The notes: a model not told the origin generated them from the letters alone. DNA of 64,000 nt from an uncultured cyanobacterium (GCA_903871775.1 CAIQIA010000011.1:62001-126000), one strand, 5' to 3'. Positions 28,822-38,098 are shown, counted from the first letter of the stretch. Translations and numbers: made by a program.

Positions 28822-30300
28822 GTGTCCGATCTGCGTGAGACCCGCCTGACCAAGGCCGGCACCCTGGCGAGCCTCGGCCAGGGCCCCTACGCCCTGCGCT
28901 TCGATCCCACCCACCGGGCGGCCGAACTGCAGGCCGACCACAGCGACCTGCCCAAAGGTGCCGAGAGGGACCTGCCGGTTCGCATCGCCGGACGGGTGAT
29001 GACCCGACGGGTGATGGGCAAGCTCGCCTTCTTCACCCTGGCCGACGAATCGGGCACGATTCAGCTCTACCTTGAGCGCGCCGCCCTCGGGGAGAGCTTC
29101 GAGCAGCTCACCGATCTGGTGGACGCCGGTGATCTGATCGGTGTGGCCGGCAGCCTGCGCCGCACCGACCGGGGCGAGCTGTCGGTGCGGGTGGCCAGCT
29201 GGTGGATGCTCAGCAAGGCCCTGCGGCCCCTGCCGGACAAGTGGCATGGCCTCAGCGACGTCGAGACGCGCTACCGGCAGCGTTACCTCGACCTGATCGT
29301 GACCCCCCGCAGCCGGGACACCTTCCGGCGCCGCGCCCTGACGGTGCGGGCCATCCGACGCTGGCTCGAGGACCGGGGATTCCTGGAGATCGAGACCCCG
29401 GTGCTGCAGGCCGAGGCCGGTGGTGCCGACGCCCGCCCCTTCATCACCCACCACAACACCCTCGACCTGCCGCTCTACCTGCGGATCGCCACCGAACTGC
29501 ACCTCAAACGTCTGGTGGTGGGGGGCTTCGAGCGGGTCTTCGAACTGGGACGCATCTTCCGCAACGAAGGGATCAGCACCCGCCACAACCCCGAATTCAC
29601 ATCGGTGGAGGTGTACCAGGCCTATGCCGACTACCACGACATGCTGGCCCTCACGGAACAGCTGATCGCCGCGGTGACCGCCGAAGTGTGCGGAGGCACC
29701 GCCCTCACCTACCAGGGGGTCGCCATCGACCTGACGCCCCCCTGGCGGCGGGCCACCATGCACGAGCTGGTGCTGGAGGCCACGGGCCTCGACTTCGAGG
29801 GCTTCGCCGACCGTGGGGCGGCGGCGGCGGCCATGGCGGCGGCAGGGCTGGAGGTGCCGGCGACCGCCGACACCGTAGGACGGTTGCTCAATGAGGCCTT
29901 CGAACAGCGGGTCGAAGCGGGGCTGATCCAGCCCACCTTCGTGCTCGACTACCCCCTCGAGATCTCCCCCCTGGCCCGACCGCACCGCAGCCGTCCGGGC
30001 CTGGTGGAACGCTTCGAGCTGTTCATCGCCGGCCGCGAGACCGCCAACGCCTTCAGTGAGCTCATCGATCCGGTGGACCAGCGGCAACGGCTGGAAGAGC
30101 AGCAGTGCCGCCGCCTGGCCGGGGATCTTGAGGCCCAGGGGGTCGACGAGGACTTCCTGCAGGCCCTGGAGGTGGGCATGCCACCGACCGGCGGCCTGGG
30201 CATCGGCATCGACCGGCTGGTGATGCTGCTCACCGACAGCGCCAGCATTCGCGACGTGATCGCCTTCCCCTTGCTGAGGCCGGAGGGTCACGGTGGATAA
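28822..30300 (+). CDS. lysS: Lysyl-tRNA synthetase, class II
   Basis: Charges tRNA-Lys with lysine. 492 residues from GTG 28822 ([13 protein letters not shown]), one base after the response regulator stop; an in-frame start inside that gene (28774) is unlikely. An N-terminal OB anticodon-binding domain ([20 protein letters not shown] near 55) precedes the class II core: motif 1 around [20 protein letters not shown], motif 2 [20 protein letters not shown] near 250, and motif 3 [19 protein letters not shown] near 456. Full length. Co-transcription with the response regulator is implied by the spacing. Confidence 0.97.
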   Translation: MSDLRETRLTKAGTLASLGQGPYALRFDPTHRAAELQADHSDLPKGAERDLPVRIAGRVMTRRVMGKLAFFTLADESGTIQLYLERAALGESFEQLTDLVDAGDLIGVAGSLRRTDRGELSVRVASWWMLSKALRPLPDKWHGLSDVETRYRQRYLDLIVTPRSRDTFRRRALTVRAIRRWLEDRGFLEIETPVLQAEAGGADARPFITHHNTLDLPLYLRIATELHLKRLVVGGFERVFELGRIFRNEGISTRHNPEFTSVEVYQAYADYHDMLALTEQLIAAVTAEVCGGTALTYQGVAIDLTPPWRRATMHELVLEATGLDFEGFADRGAAAAAMAAAGLEVPATADTVGRLLNEAFEQRVEAGLIQPTFVLDYPLEISPLARPHRSRPGLVERFELFIAGRETANAFSELIDPVDQRQRLEEQQCRRLAGDLEAQGVDEDFLQALEVGMPPTGGLGIGIDRLVMLLTDSASIRDVIAFPLLRPEGHGG

Positions 30301-30328
30301 TGGCCGTAACGATCAGAATTCCCGACCC

Positions 30329-30592
30329 ATGAGCGGCGAGCGTGTCGGTTTCCGTTTCACCCACGCCGATGCGGTGGTGAAGCGCAACCCCCAGGGGCGC
30401 TCCCGCCGGGGTTGGGTCATGGAACCCGTGGAACAGACCACCAGCCGTGGCACGAAGATGCCGGCTTATCGCATCCGCTGGCGGGACAGCGAGCGACCCG
30501 AGATCGTGCTGCAGCACATGCTGATCGCCGATCCTGACCCCACCCCTCCCCCCGAAGGGGTGAGCCTGGTGCCCCCGGCTCCCAAGCCCTGA
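30329..30592 (+). CDS. Small hypothetical protein
   Basis: An 87-residue protein beginning MSGERVGFRFTHADAVVKRN; the ATG at 30329 is preferred over 30293, which lies within lysS. RGTKMPAYRIRWRDSERPEI followed by VLQHML resembles the short beta-barrel proteins of cyanobacteria that have a Y-x-I-x-W-x(n)-hydrophobic core, and the C-terminus is a proline-rich tail. I do not recognise the family. It follows lysS by 28 bases and is probably in the same transcript. It ends four bases before the convergent YdcF-like gene. Confidence 0.6.
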   Translation: MSGERVGFRFTHADAVVKRNPQGRSRRGWVMEPVEQTTSRGTKMPAYRIRWRDSERPEIVLQHMLIADPDPTPPPEGVSLVPPAPKP

Positions 30593-30596
30593 GGCC

Positions 30597-31409
30597 TCAG
30601 GCCTGGCCCCGCCAGCGGTAGACCACCAGGCCGATCCATTCCCGCAGCACCGACGTCGACAGGGCAAGGGAGCCCGCGTCGGGAATCAGGTCCATCAGCA
30701 CACTGCCCACCGTCATGGCGCCGCTGCCGGCGGCGGGTTCGAGCAGGAAGTCGGTGGCCACCGGCAGCACCCGCACGGCGGGCGCCTGGCGCCCGAGGGT
30801 GTGGCGAAAGGTGGCCGTCGCCCGCGGCAGGTGCAGGGCGCTGGTCACCAGCAGCACCGACCGCCAGCGATGCCGGCGGGCCAGGCTCGCGAACTGTTCC
30901 GCCTCCTCGGCGGTGGTGCGGGGGGTGTCGAGGCTGAGGATGGCGGCAGGGGCCACCCCCAGCTCTTCAGCCAGCCGGCGGGCATTGACGGCCTCCGGCG
31001 GACGGGGGTCAGCCGCGGTGAAGCTCACCCGGCCACCGCTGACCACCAGCAGCGGTGCCCGTTGCTGACGCAGCAACCGCACCCCCCCCAGCAGCCGGTC
31101 CCCCGACTCGTTGACCTCGACCCCCAGGCGCGGGCGTCCGCCGGGCCGCAGCCCGCCGCCGAGCACCAGCACGGCATCGGCGCGGGGGAGCGGCTCCGGG
31201 GTGAGGGCCACCGCCTGGTCCTCCAGGCTGCGCACCAGCGGCCGGCTCACCAGCGGCAGCGACGGCAGGGCGAGGACGACCAGGCCCACGGTCGCCAGCG
31301 ATGGAGACCAGCGGCGCCGGCGGCCGACCAGGGCCAGCAGCTGCAGCAGCAGCGAGACCCCGAGGGGGTAAAGCAGCGACGGCAGCAGCTTGGAGAGCAG
31401 AAACCCCAT
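30597..31409 (-). CDS. YdcF/DUF218-family membrane protein
   Basis: A 270-residue protein from ATG 31409. Two N-terminal transmembrane helices (LLYPLGVSLLLQLLALVG and TVGLVVLALPSLPLV) precede a Rossmann-like DUF218 domain. Its marks are RADAVLVLGGGLRPGGRPRL near 90, LLVVSGGRVSFTAADPRPPE near 140, DTPRTTAEEAEQF near 185 and VLLVTSALHLPRA near 208. The family includes ElyC and SanA, tied to envelope/lipid-carrier homeostasis, and YdcF, which binds SAM; no enzyme activity is settled. It is the last gene of the minus-strand ergothioneine run, 10 bases after the coiled-coil protein, so a link to that pathway is possible but may be accidental. Confidence 0.85.
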   Translation of the reverse strand: MGFLLSKLLPSLLYPLGVSLLLQLLALVGRRRRWSPSLATVGLVVLALPSLPLVSRPLVRSLEDQAVALTPEPLPRADAVLVLGGGLRPGGRPRLGVEVNESGDRLLGGVRLLRQQRAPLLVVSGGRVSFTAADPRPPEAVNARRLAEELGVAPAAILSLDTPRTTAEEAEQFASLARRHRWRSVLLVTSALHLPRATATFRHTLGRQAPAVRVLPVATDFLLEPAAGSGAMTVGSVLMDLIPDAGSLALSTSVLREWIGLVVYRWRGQA

Positions 31410-31419
31410 GGGAGGGGCC

Positions 31420-31908
31420 TCAGCGGGCCTGGCGGCGCCGCAGCTCCTGCAGCTCCTGGTCGGCCTCGAAGGCGGCCCAGTCCTGCTCGAGCTGATCCCC
31501 GACCGCGGCGGGGGCCGGCTCCGGAGGCGCCTCGCAACGGTTGAGTTCGGCGCGCAGGCGGGCATCCTCCTCCCCGAGGGCCGCCAGGGCCTGCCAGGCC
31601 TCCCGCCCCTGGCCCATCAGCCGTCCGAGATGCTCTTCGGCCCGATCCGCCAGGTCCGTGACCGCAGCGCTGCGGGCCCGGTCGACCCGTTCCCGCCACT
31701 GGCGGATCTCGCCGGAGAGGCTGAGCAGCCGCTGCCGCTCGCGATCGGCGGCGGCTGCGATCTCGAGCAGCCGTCGCTGGCGCCGGCGCTGGGCCTCGGC
31801 CTCCTCCTCCCGTTCGAGCAGCTCCCGCTGGCTGGGGTGATCATCGAGAAACACCTCCAGCTGCCGCTCCAGTTCGCGGCTGAGATCGTCGAACCAGGAG
31901 GCACTCAT
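31420..31908 (-). CDS. Coiled-coil protein of the ergothioneine (hercynine) locus
   Basis: A 162-residue, highly charged protein. Residues ~10-110 are predicted long helix/coiled coil (LERQLEVFLDDHPSQRELLE, then RRRQRRLLEIAAAADRERQR), and the C-terminal ~45 residues are acidic with DQLEQDWAAFEADQELQEL. It has no signal peptide and no catalytic motif. I recall database families named hercynine metabolism protein for cyanobacterial proteins found beside egtB-egtD, and this length and context fit; the biochemical role is undescribed to my knowledge. Its ATG overlaps the stop of the preceding small gene by four bases (ATGA), showing translational coupling. Confidence 0.75.
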   Translation of the reverse strand: MSASWFDDLSRELERQLEVFLDDHPSQRELLEREEEAEAQRRRQRRLLEIAAAADRERQRLLSLSGEIRQWRERVDRARSAAVTDLADRAEEHLGRLMGQGREAWQALAALGEEDARLRAELNRCEAPPEPAPAAVGDQLEQDWAAFEADQELQELRRRQAR

Positions 31909-32141
31909 GGGGCCTGCTCGCCGGGGGCCCGGGTGATCAGCGGGGCCTCGATCTCCTCCTGCAGTGGGGTGATGGCCCCGTCCCGGGAACGCAGCAGAAG
32001 CTGGGTGAGCCGTGCGACACCGCCTTCCCCCAGATCATCGGTGCCGATGGCGTCGAAAGCACGGCGGTAGAGCGTCTCGAGTTCGCCGATCAACGACTCG
32101 CGCACCCGCCGCACCAGCGCCCGCTGTTCCTCACGCCCCAT
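31905..32141 (-). CDS. Small protein of the ergothioneine (hercynine) locus
   Basis: A 78-residue soluble protein: MGREEQRALVRRVRESLIGE, then a helical body (LETLYRRAFDAIGTDDLGEG) and an acidic, proline-containing tail. There are no cysteines and no recognisable catalytic residues. It fits what I remember of the hercynine metabolism small protein annotated next to cyanobacterial egtD. It starts 12 bases after egtD and overlaps the next gene by four bases, so all are on one transcript. A helper, scaffold or regulatory role is inferred only from the linkage. Confidence 0.75.
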   Translation of the reverse strand: MGREEQRALVRRVRESLIGELETLYRRAFDAIGTDDLGEGGVARLTQLLLRSRDGAITPLQEEIEAPLITRAPGEQAP

Positions 32142-32153
32142 GCCGTGCCGCCC

Positions 32154-33188
32154 TCAGTCTGCCGATGCGCTGCAGTCTGGCGCCGCTGCGAGCGGTTGCA
32201 GCCGGTGCACGCTGAAGCCGTCAGCGTCATCGCACCGGCGATCGAGGCCCTGCCAACCCGCCCGGGCCGCCAGCTCAAGGAACGCCGCGGGGGCGTATTT
32301 GTAGCTGTATTCGGTGATCAGCGGCTCACCGTCGCTGAAGACCACCTCCAGGTCAGCCAGCCGCAGCCGCTGGCGGCCGATGCTGACCAGGGCCATGGCC
32401 ACCCGGGAACGGTCGGCCTCCCAGGTGGCGCGGTAACGGAAGCCATCAGGATCAACCTCGGCGCCCAGCTCCCGCCGCAGGCGGTGGAGCACGTTGAGCT
32501 CAAAGGCCGCCGTCACCCCGGCACGGTCGTCGTAGGCCGCCTCAATGGCGGCGGGGTCGCGGGGCTGGTCGATGCCGATCAGCAGCTGCCCCCGGCTCCC
32601 CAGGAGGGGCCGCAGGCCGGCCAGGAAACGGCAGGCCTCGGCCGGGTCGAAATTGCCGAGGGAGCTGCCGGGGAAGAACCCCAGCCGCGGCCGGTCCCGC
32701 CAGTCGGCCGGCAGGGGCAGGTCGGGCAGGGTGCCGTAATCGGCGCAGAGCCCCAGCATCGGCACCGCTGGATGGGCCGCCTGGAGGCGGCGCCCGACCG
32801 CCTGCAACGCCGAGGCGCTGATGTCGACCGCCAGGTAGGCGGGGGCGGCGAGGGCCTCGAGCAGGGGGCTGACCTTCTCGACGCTGCCGGCCCCGAACTC
32901 GACCACCAGGGTGCCGGCGGGGCAGCCGGCGCAGAGGGGGCCGGCATGGTGGCGCAGCAGCGCCAGCTCGGTGGCGGTGAGGGTGTACTCGGGCTGGCGG
33001 CAGATCTCGGCGAACAACTCCGAGCCGCGGCGGTCGTACAGCAGCCAGGCCGGCAGCTGCCGCGGCTGCTGGGCAAGGCCCCCACGGACGGCGGCCAGCA
33101 CATCGGGGGCCGGCGGATGGCGGTCGATGACCGTCAGGGGCGCCGCCGACACCGGGCCGATCCGCATCCCGGTGTCCATGTCAGCCAT
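32154..33188 (-). CDS. egtD: L-histidine N-alpha-methyltransferase
   Basis: EgtD makes hercynine (trimethyl-histidine) from histidine and three SAM, the first step of ergothioneine synthesis. The SAM-binding region is TLVVEFGAGSVEKVSPLLEA near residue 95. The family signature FFPGSSLGNFDPAEACRFL lies near 165, and DPAAIEAAYDDRAGVTAAF near 210, whose Tyr/Asn/Glu contacts position histidine in the mycobacterial enzyme. 344 residues from ATG 33188, which overlaps the egtB stop by eight bases; ATG 33179 or 33167 are alternatives. SAH produced here would be cleared by AhcY (21.6 kb). Confidence 0.95.
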   Translation of the reverse strand: MADMDTGMRIGPVSAAPLTVIDRHPPAPDVLAAVRGGLAQQPRQLPAWLLYDRRGSELFAEICRQPEYTLTATELALLRHHAGPLCAGCPAGTLVVEFGAGSVEKVSPLLEALAAPAYLAVDISASALQAVGRRLQAAHPAVPMLGLCADYGTLPDLPLPADWRDRPRLGFFPGSSLGNFDPAEACRFLAGLRPLLGSRGQLLIGIDQPRDPAAIEAAYDDRAGVTAAFELNVLHRLRRELGAEVDPDGFRYRATWEADRSRVAMALVSIGRQRLRLADLEVVFSDGEPLITEYSYKYAPAAFLELAARAGWQGLDRRCDDADGFSVHRLQPLAAAPDCSASAD

Positions 33189-34377
33189 CGCTCGCCAGGC
33201 GCAGGCCGCCCACCAGCCAGCGGCAGGCCGGACCGAAGAAGTTCCGGTAGGTGCCCCGGGCGTGACCGTCGGGGGTGAACACACTGCTGCCCCGCAAGAC
33301 CATCTGGGAACTCATGAACTTGCCGTTGTACTCACCCACGGCACCGGCGACGGGCAGAAACCCTGGGTACGGCCGGTACGACGAGGCGGTCCACTGCCAG
33401 ACAGACCCGAAGGCCTGGCCGAGGTCGGGGCGGCAGCGCAGGGCCTCCTCCCATTCCGCCTCGCTGGGCAACCGGGCACCGGCCCAGCGGGCGAAGGCAT
33501 CGGCCTCGTACCAGCTGAGATGACAGACCGGCGCCTCGGCCCGACGGGGTTGAAGACCGCGCAGACCGAAGGCCATGCCACCGGGATGCCAGTGCAGCGG
33601 TGCCGTCCAGCCCTGGTGCTGCACCAGGGCCCAGCCGTCGGCCATCCAGAACTCGGGCCGGCGGTACCCGCCATCGGCGATGAAGGCCTCCATCTCGGCG
33701 TTGGTGACCAGCCGGTCGGCCAGGCGATAGGGATCAAGCCAGACCCGGTGCCGCGGGCCCTCGTTGTCGAAGGCGAACCCGGCTCCAGGGGCCGCCCCGG
33801 CAACGGCGCCGTCGTGGCCGATCTCGACCAGCCCCCCGGGCAGGTCATACCAGCCCGCGGGCCCTTCCACCCCGGGCGGTTCGGGGGCATCGGGGCTGTA
33901 CGCCGGCAGGAGCGGGTTGCGGCTGAAGCCGTCGAGCAGATCCATCAGCAGCAGCTCCTGGTGCTGCTGCTCGTGCTGCAGGCCCAGCTCGATCAGGGCG
34001 GCGACGGCGGGGGCAGGGCCGCCGGCGAGCAGCTCCTCAAGGGCGTCATCGACCCGATGGCGCCAGGCGATGATCTCCCGCAGGGGCGGACGGCTGAGCA
34101 GGCCCCGCTGGGGCCGGGGATGGCGGCTGCCCACGGCCTCGTAATAGCTGTTGAACAGGTGCTGCCAGATCTCGGGGGCCGGCGTCCAGCCCGGCCGGTG
34201 GGGCTGCAGCACGAACGTGTCGAAGAACCAGGTGGTGTGGGCCAGATGCCACTTGGGAGGGCTGGCATCGGCCATGCCCTGGAGCACGAGGTCCTCGGGT
34301 TCGAGGGGGGCGATCAGGGCCTCGCTGTGGCTGCGGATCCGTCGCAGACGATCGACGGACGCAGACGATGGGGCCAT
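33181..34377 (-). CDS. egtB: Ergothioneine biosynthesis sulfoxide synthase EgtB
   Basis: Non-heme iron enzyme that joins hercynine to a thiol (cysteine or gamma-glutamyl-cysteine) and oxidises it to the sulfoxide. 398 residues from ATG 34377. The N-terminal DinB-like domain supplies the iron ligands: His in KWHLAHTTWFFDTFV near 45 and the H-x3-H-x-E set in GLQHEQQHQELLLMDLLDG near 138. The C-terminal FGE-sulfatase-like domain (from GGLVEIGHDG) ends with SSVFTPDGHARGTYRNFFGP and GLRLASDG. Which thiol is used cannot be read from sequence by eye. It is first in the minus-strand operon, divergent from a cysteine synthase-like gene with a 51-base gap. Confidence 0.95.
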   Translation of the reverse strand: MAPSSASVDRLRRIRSHSEALIAPLEPEDLVLQGMADASPPKWHLAHTTWFFDTFVLQPHRPGWTPAPEIWQHLFNSYYEAVGSRHPRPQRGLLSRPPLREIIAWRHRVDDALEELLAGGPAPAVAALIELGLQHEQQHQELLLMDLLDGFSRNPLLPAYSPDAPEPPGVEGPAGWYDLPGGLVEIGHDGAVAGAAPGAGFAFDNEGPRHRVWLDPYRLADRLVTNAEMEAFIADGGYRRPEFWMADGWALVQHQGWTAPLHWHPGGMAFGLRGLQPRRAEAPVCHLSWYEADAFARWAGARLPSEAEWEEALRCRPDLGQAFGSVWQWTASSYRPYPGFLPVAGAVGEYNGKFMSSQMVLRGSSVFTPDGHARGTYRNFFGPACRWLVGGLRLASDG

Positions 34378-34399
34378 CCCTCGACGGTGGGGTGACGGG

Positions 34400-34420
34400 A
34401 CCCTAGCCTGCCTGGGCAGG
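34400..34420. promoter_or_regulatory. egtB / PLP-enzyme divergent control region
   Basis: The 51 bases between the divergent starts contain a perfect inverted repeat, CCTGCC-TG-GGCAGG (34407-34420). There is TAGCCT (34404-34409) as a weak -10 on the + strand, and TAGGGT on the minus strand over 34400-34405. A shared operator would coordinate the two operons. Support is by inspection only. Confidence 0.35.
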
Positions 34421-34428
34421 AATGGCAG

Positions 34429-35433
34429 ATGATGGGTATCACACGGGGGTTCGTGGGAGCCGTGGGTCACACCCCACTGATCCGTCTGGACCATCTGAGT
34501 GAGCTGACCGGCTGCGAGATCCTCGGCAAGGCCGAATTCATGAATCCCGGAGGTTCGGTCAAGGACCGGGCCGCCCTCGGCATCCTCCAGGCCGCCGAGG
34601 CCTCGGGTGCCCTGCAGCCGGGGGGCACGGTGGTCGAAGGCACCGCCGGCAACACCGGCATCGGCCTCGCCCACCTCTGCAACGCCCGCGGCTACCGCTG
34701 CGTGATCGTGATCCCCGACACCCAGTCGGCCGAAAAGATCGGACTGCTGCGCAGCCTCGGCGCCGAGGTGCGCACAGTGCCCGCCGTGCCCTACCGGGAC
34801 CCCGAGAACTACGTCCATCTGTCGGGCCGCATCGCCGCCGGCATCCCCGGCGCGATCTGGGCGAACCAGTTCGACAACCTGGCCAACCGTCAGGCCCACC
34901 ACGACACGACCGGTCCGGAGATCTGGGAGCAGTGCGCCGGTCAGCTGGACGCCTGGGTGGCCGCGACCGGCACCGGCGGCACCTACGCGGGGGTGGCGAT
35001 GTACCTCAAGACGTGCTCGCGCACGATCCGCTGTGTGCTCGCCGACCCCCACGGCAGTGCCCTTTTCAGCTGGGCCACCGGTGGCGGCCTCAGCAGCGAG
35101 GGGTCCTCGATCACCGAGGGCATCGGCAACAGCCGGGTGACCGCCAACCTTGAGGGGGCCCCCATCGACGATGCCGTTCGGGTCGATGACCAGACCGCGA
35201 TCGATGTGCTCTACGACCTGCTCTGGTACGAGGGCCTGTTCATGGGCGGCTCGGTGGGGATCAACGTGGCTGCGGCGGTCGAGACCGCCCGGCGGCTGGG
35301 GCCGGGGCATCGCATCGTCACCGTGCTCTGCGACGGAGGTGACCGTTACCGCTCGCGGTTGTGGGACCGCAGCTGGCTCGAAAGCCGTGAGCTGCGGCAG
35401 CCGGTCCGCAGCGATCGGCCTAGCGTCGCCTGA
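34429..35433 (+). CDS. Cysteine synthase-like PLP enzyme (fold type II)
   Basis: A 334-residue beta-family PLP enzyme. EFMNPGGSVKDRAALGIL near residue 35 contains the Schiff-base Lys, VVEGTAGNTGIGLAHLCNAR near 67 the substrate/phosphate loop, and ATGTGGTYAGVAMYL near 185 the PLP-phosphate loop. VTVLCDGGDRYRSRLW near the C-terminus is typical of the CysK group. By family it makes cysteine from O-acetylserine and sulfide, but related enzymes include lyases and desulfhydrases. Because no EgtE-type lyase is seen and this gene faces egtB, it is a candidate C-S lyase for hercynylcysteine sulfoxide. The start is ATG at 34429 (or 34432), ten bases after AGGAAT. Confidence 0.88.
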   Translation: MMGITRGFVGAVGHTPLIRLDHLSELTGCEILGKAEFMNPGGSVKDRAALGILQAAEASGALQPGGTVVEGTAGNTGIGLAHLCNARGYRCVIVIPDTQSAEKIGLLRSLGAEVRTVPAVPYRDPENYVHLSGRIAAGIPGAIWANQFDNLANRQAHHDTTGPEIWEQCAGQLDAWVAATGTGGTYAGVAMYLKTCSRTIRCVLADPHGSALFSWATGGGLSSEGSSITEGIGNSRVTANLEGAPIDDAVRVDDQTAIDVLYDLLWYEGLFMGGSVGINVAAAVETARRLGPGHRIVTVLCDGGDRYRSRLWDRSWLESRELRQPVRSDRPSVA

Positions 35434-35453
35434 GCCGAGGCAAGATCCCACGC

Positions 35454-37562
35454 GTGGCCGCCGACGACGTCACACCAGGTCATCTGCTGGCGGAGCGCTA
35501 CCGCCTCGATGAGCGCCTCAGCCAGGCCGCGGGGTCAGCCCTCTGGCGCGGCACCGACACCCTGGCCGGTGACCTGCCCGTGGCGCTTCGGGTCTGGTGG
35601 GACCTGGGCGGGGAGGAGCAGGCCGAGCTGCGGCGGGGGCTGGAGCGGCTGCAGGCCGTGTATCACCCTCAGATTCCACGGCTCGGGGCCGTGCTCAGTG
35701 ACAACGGCCGGCTCTGGCAGGTGCGGGAATGGGTCGGAGGCCGCAGCTACCGCGACCTGCTGCAGGCCCGGCGCGAGCGGCAGCTGGTGTTCGGCGCCGG
35801 CGAGGTGCTGCTGCTGCTGCGCCAGCTGCTGCCCGCCCTGGCGGCACTGCATGGCCAGGATCTGGTCCACGGCGACATCACCCCGGCCAACCTGCTGCGG
35901 CGCGACCGCGATGGCCTGCCGGTGCTGATCGACTTCGGCCAGCCGGCCCCCCAGGGGCGCGAACCGCTGGCGAGCGGCACCGCCGGGTATGCACCGCCCG
36001 AGCAGCTGCGGGACCCGCCGCAGCCCTGGATGGATCTGCACGGGCTTGGGGTCACGGCCCTGGTGCTGCTCAGCGGCGATGAACCGCAGGATCTGCTCGA
36101 CCCGGTGACCATGGACTGGCTCTGGCCCGCCGCCCTGGACACGGAGCCCGGCCTGCGGGCCGTGATCGAACGGCTGCTGCAGCGGGAGCCGGGTCAGCGC
36201 TACCGCAGTGCCGCCCAGCCCCTTGACGATCTGGGCCGGCTGCCCGTGCCCGACAGCACCGGTCCCGTGAGCCGCTCGGACCGCACCGAGGTGCTGATCC
36301 CCCCGCCCCCCCCGCCGGAGCCAGAAGCGGTGGCGGCGCCGAAACCCGAGCCCAGGCCCGAACCTGAACCCGAGCCCGAGCCCGAGCCGCCACCGAAACC
36401 GTCAGCGCCACGGGCGGCGGCGCCCGCAACCCTGCGGGTCGTGCCGCGGCACCAGCGCCAGCAGCAGCGGGAGGAAGCGGCGGAGGGCCGGTTCTGGCCG
36501 GTGGTCCTGGCGCTGCTGCTGACGGGTCTGGTCGGGTCGGCGGTGGGCTGGCTGCTGCTGGGACGGGGTCGCGTCGGCCCCGCCGACACGGGACTGCCCG
36601 GAGGCGGCGTCAGCCTGCCGCCGGCGGAGGTGGACCAGCGCCAGCAGCTGGTCAACCGGCTCGCGGCCCTGCAGGTGAACCGCGACTGGTTCCTCACCCT
36701 CGTCAACCGCAGCCTCGCCTCCCAGTTCCCGGAACGGGGGGGACGCCCCCCGAGCGACAGCCTTGAAGACGCCCCCGTCCGCAAGGTCTGGAACGACATC
36801 GCCCAGGACTGGCTCGTGCGGGTGGAACAACTGCCGGTGAGCCTGCGGGAACGGCTGGGCAGCTTCCGCAGCGAGGACTGGGACCAGCGCCGCGGCCTGC
36901 TGAGCCGGCAGGGCCTGAGCGAGGCGGTGCTCGACCAGCTCGTGGGAGCCAGCACCCGCAGCCTGCTGCCGGCGGGCCTGGCCAACGGCCAGCCCCAGGA
37001 GCCCTACCGGCAGATCTGGATCGCAGCGGCCCTGCGGGCCCTCGACGGCCTGCGGGTCGAGAGCCTCGAACCCGTCACCGGTCTGGCCCGCACCGCCAGC
37101 GCCTCCCTGGAGGGGAACCGGGCCCAGGTGTTCGCCATCCGGGTGCCGGCCGACCACAAGCTGGTGCTGGGCCTGAGCGGTTCACCGCTGATGCAGATGA
37201 CGGTCTTCGCGGCCGACGGGCAGGTTCTCGACGGGGCGGGCCCCCTGCGGGTGGTGAGCCTCGAGAAGGTCACCAGTTCCCCCGTCCAGGTGCTGGTGCG
37301 CAACGACGGTCCCACGGCCGGCCTGCTCAGCCTGTCGGCCCGGGTGGATCCCCCGGCACCGGCGGCACCCCGTCCGACCCAGCCCGAGGCGGCGCCAGGT
37401 GTGCCGGCCACCCCCACTCCGGCAGCCCAGCCCCCGGCAGGGGAGCCCACGATCCCCGCCCCGCCGGCTTCACCGCCAGCGACCCCGGCCCCGACCCCAC
37501 CCACGGCACCGCCCCCGACGGCCCCGGCGACACCCGAGAGCTCAGAGCCGCTTCAACGCTGA
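35454..37562 (+). CDS. Membrane-anchored Ser/Thr kinase-like protein, atypical ATP site
   Basis: A 702-residue protein. Residues ~10-265 have a Hanks-type kinase fold with catalytic loop [15 protein letters not shown] near 138, metal site LIDFGQP near 158 and [14 protein letters not shown] near 173. However, the beta3 Lys position reads VALRV (Arg, near residue 44) and the glycine-rich loop is degenerate ([13 protein letters not shown]), so catalysis may be altered. A Pro-Glu repeat linker (~285-315) leads to one transmembrane helix ([20 protein letters not shown], ~346-368). A ~260-residue outer region follows, ending in a Pro/Ala/Thr-rich tail. It starts at GTG 35454. Its targets are unknown. 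It overlaps the convergent smpB by 21 bases. Confidence 0.82.
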   Translation: MAADDVTPGHLLAERYRLDERLSQAAGSALWRGTDTLAGDLPVALRVWWDLGGEEQAELRRGLERLQAVYHPQIPRLGAVLSDNGRLWQVREWVGGRSYRDLLQARRERQLVFGAGEVLLLLRQLLPALAALHGQDLVHGDITPANLLRRDRDGLPVLIDFGQPAPQGREPLASGTAGYAPPEQLRDPPQPWMDLHGLGVTALVLLSGDEPQDLLDPVTMDWLWPAALDTEPGLRAVIERLLQREPGQRYRSAAQPLDDLGRLPVPDSTGPVSRSDRTEVLIPPPPPPEPEAVAAPKPEPRPEPEPEPEPEPPPKPSAPRAAAPATLRVVPRHQRQQQREEAAEGRFWPVVLALLLTGLVGSAVGWLLLGRGRVGPADTGLPGGGVSLPPAEVDQRQQLVNRLAALQVNRDWFLTLVNRSLASQFPERGGRPPSDSLEDAPVRKVWNDIAQDWLVRVEQLPVSLRERLGSFRSEDWDQRRGLLSRQGLSEAVLDQLVGASTRSLLPAGLANGQPQEPYRQIWIAAALRALDGLRVESLEPVTGLARTASASLEGNRAQVFAIRVPADHKLVLGLSGSPLMQMTVFAADGQVLDGAGPLRVVSLEKVTSSPVQVLVRNDGPTAGLLSLSARVDPPAPAAPRPTQPEAAPGVPATPTPAAQPPAGEPTIPAPPASPPATPAPTPPTAPPPTAPATPESSEPLQR

Positions 37563-38045
37563 CCGCAGGTCCTTCTCGTCCTGGCGGCGGCGTTCCTCCT
37601 GGCGCTTGTCGTGCAGCTTGCGTCCGCGGGCGAGGCCGATGGTGAGCTTGATCATCGACCCCTTCAGATGGAGATCGAGGGGGATCAGGGTGAGGCCCTT
37701 CTGCTCGAGCTGACCCCGCAGCCGGTCGATCTCGCGCCGGTGGGCCAGCAGGGTGCGCACCCGCAGGGGGTCGTGGTTGTAATAGCCGCTGGCCTGCTCG
37801 TGGGGGGCGATGTGCACGTTGTGCAGCTGCAGCTGCCCGTCGCGCACGAGGCAGAAGCCGTCCCGCAGGTTGGCCTTGCCGGCGCGGATGGCCTTGACCT
37901 CGGTGCCCACGAGGGCCACCCCCGTCTCGAGGGTTTCCAGGATGTCGTACTGATGCCGGGCCAGGCGGTTGTCGGCCAGCAGCCGGCGGGCCTGCAGCCG
38001 TTCCTTCGCCTTCGCGGTGCCCTTCGCTCCTCCCTTCGCCGCCAC
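37542..38045 (-). CDS. smpB: SsrA-binding protein SmpB
   Basis: SmpB delivers tmRNA to stalled ribosomes for trans-translation. 167 residues from GTG 38045 (MAAKGGAKG), which resembles other picocyanobacterial SmpB starts; GTG 38060 would add five residues. [20 protein letters not shown] opens the OB fold, and [40 protein letters not shown] and [20 protein letters not shown] are family signatures. The basic tail [20 protein letters not shown] reaches the decoding centre. It is divergent from ruvB with a 53-base gap. tmRNA itself (ssrA) is not in this window. Confidence 0.97.
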   Translation of the reverse strand: MAAKGGAKGTAKAKERLQARRLLADNRLARHQYDILETLETGVALVGTEVKAIRAGKANLRDGFCLVRDGQLQLHNVHIAPHEQASGYYNHDPLRVRTLLAHRREIDRLRGQLEQKGLTLIPLDLHLKGSMIKLTIGLARGRKLHDKRQEERRRQDEKDLRSALKRL

Positions 38046-38098
38046 CCGCCGCCACCGCACGTTTGCCCATCATCCCCAAGGCCCGTAGCCTCTGGCCC

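Noticed and set aside
36350-36395. Pro-Glu codon repeat as a CRISPR or satellite repeat
   Set aside because: It encodes the PEPEPE linker of the kinase-like protein and has no spacers or equal-length units.
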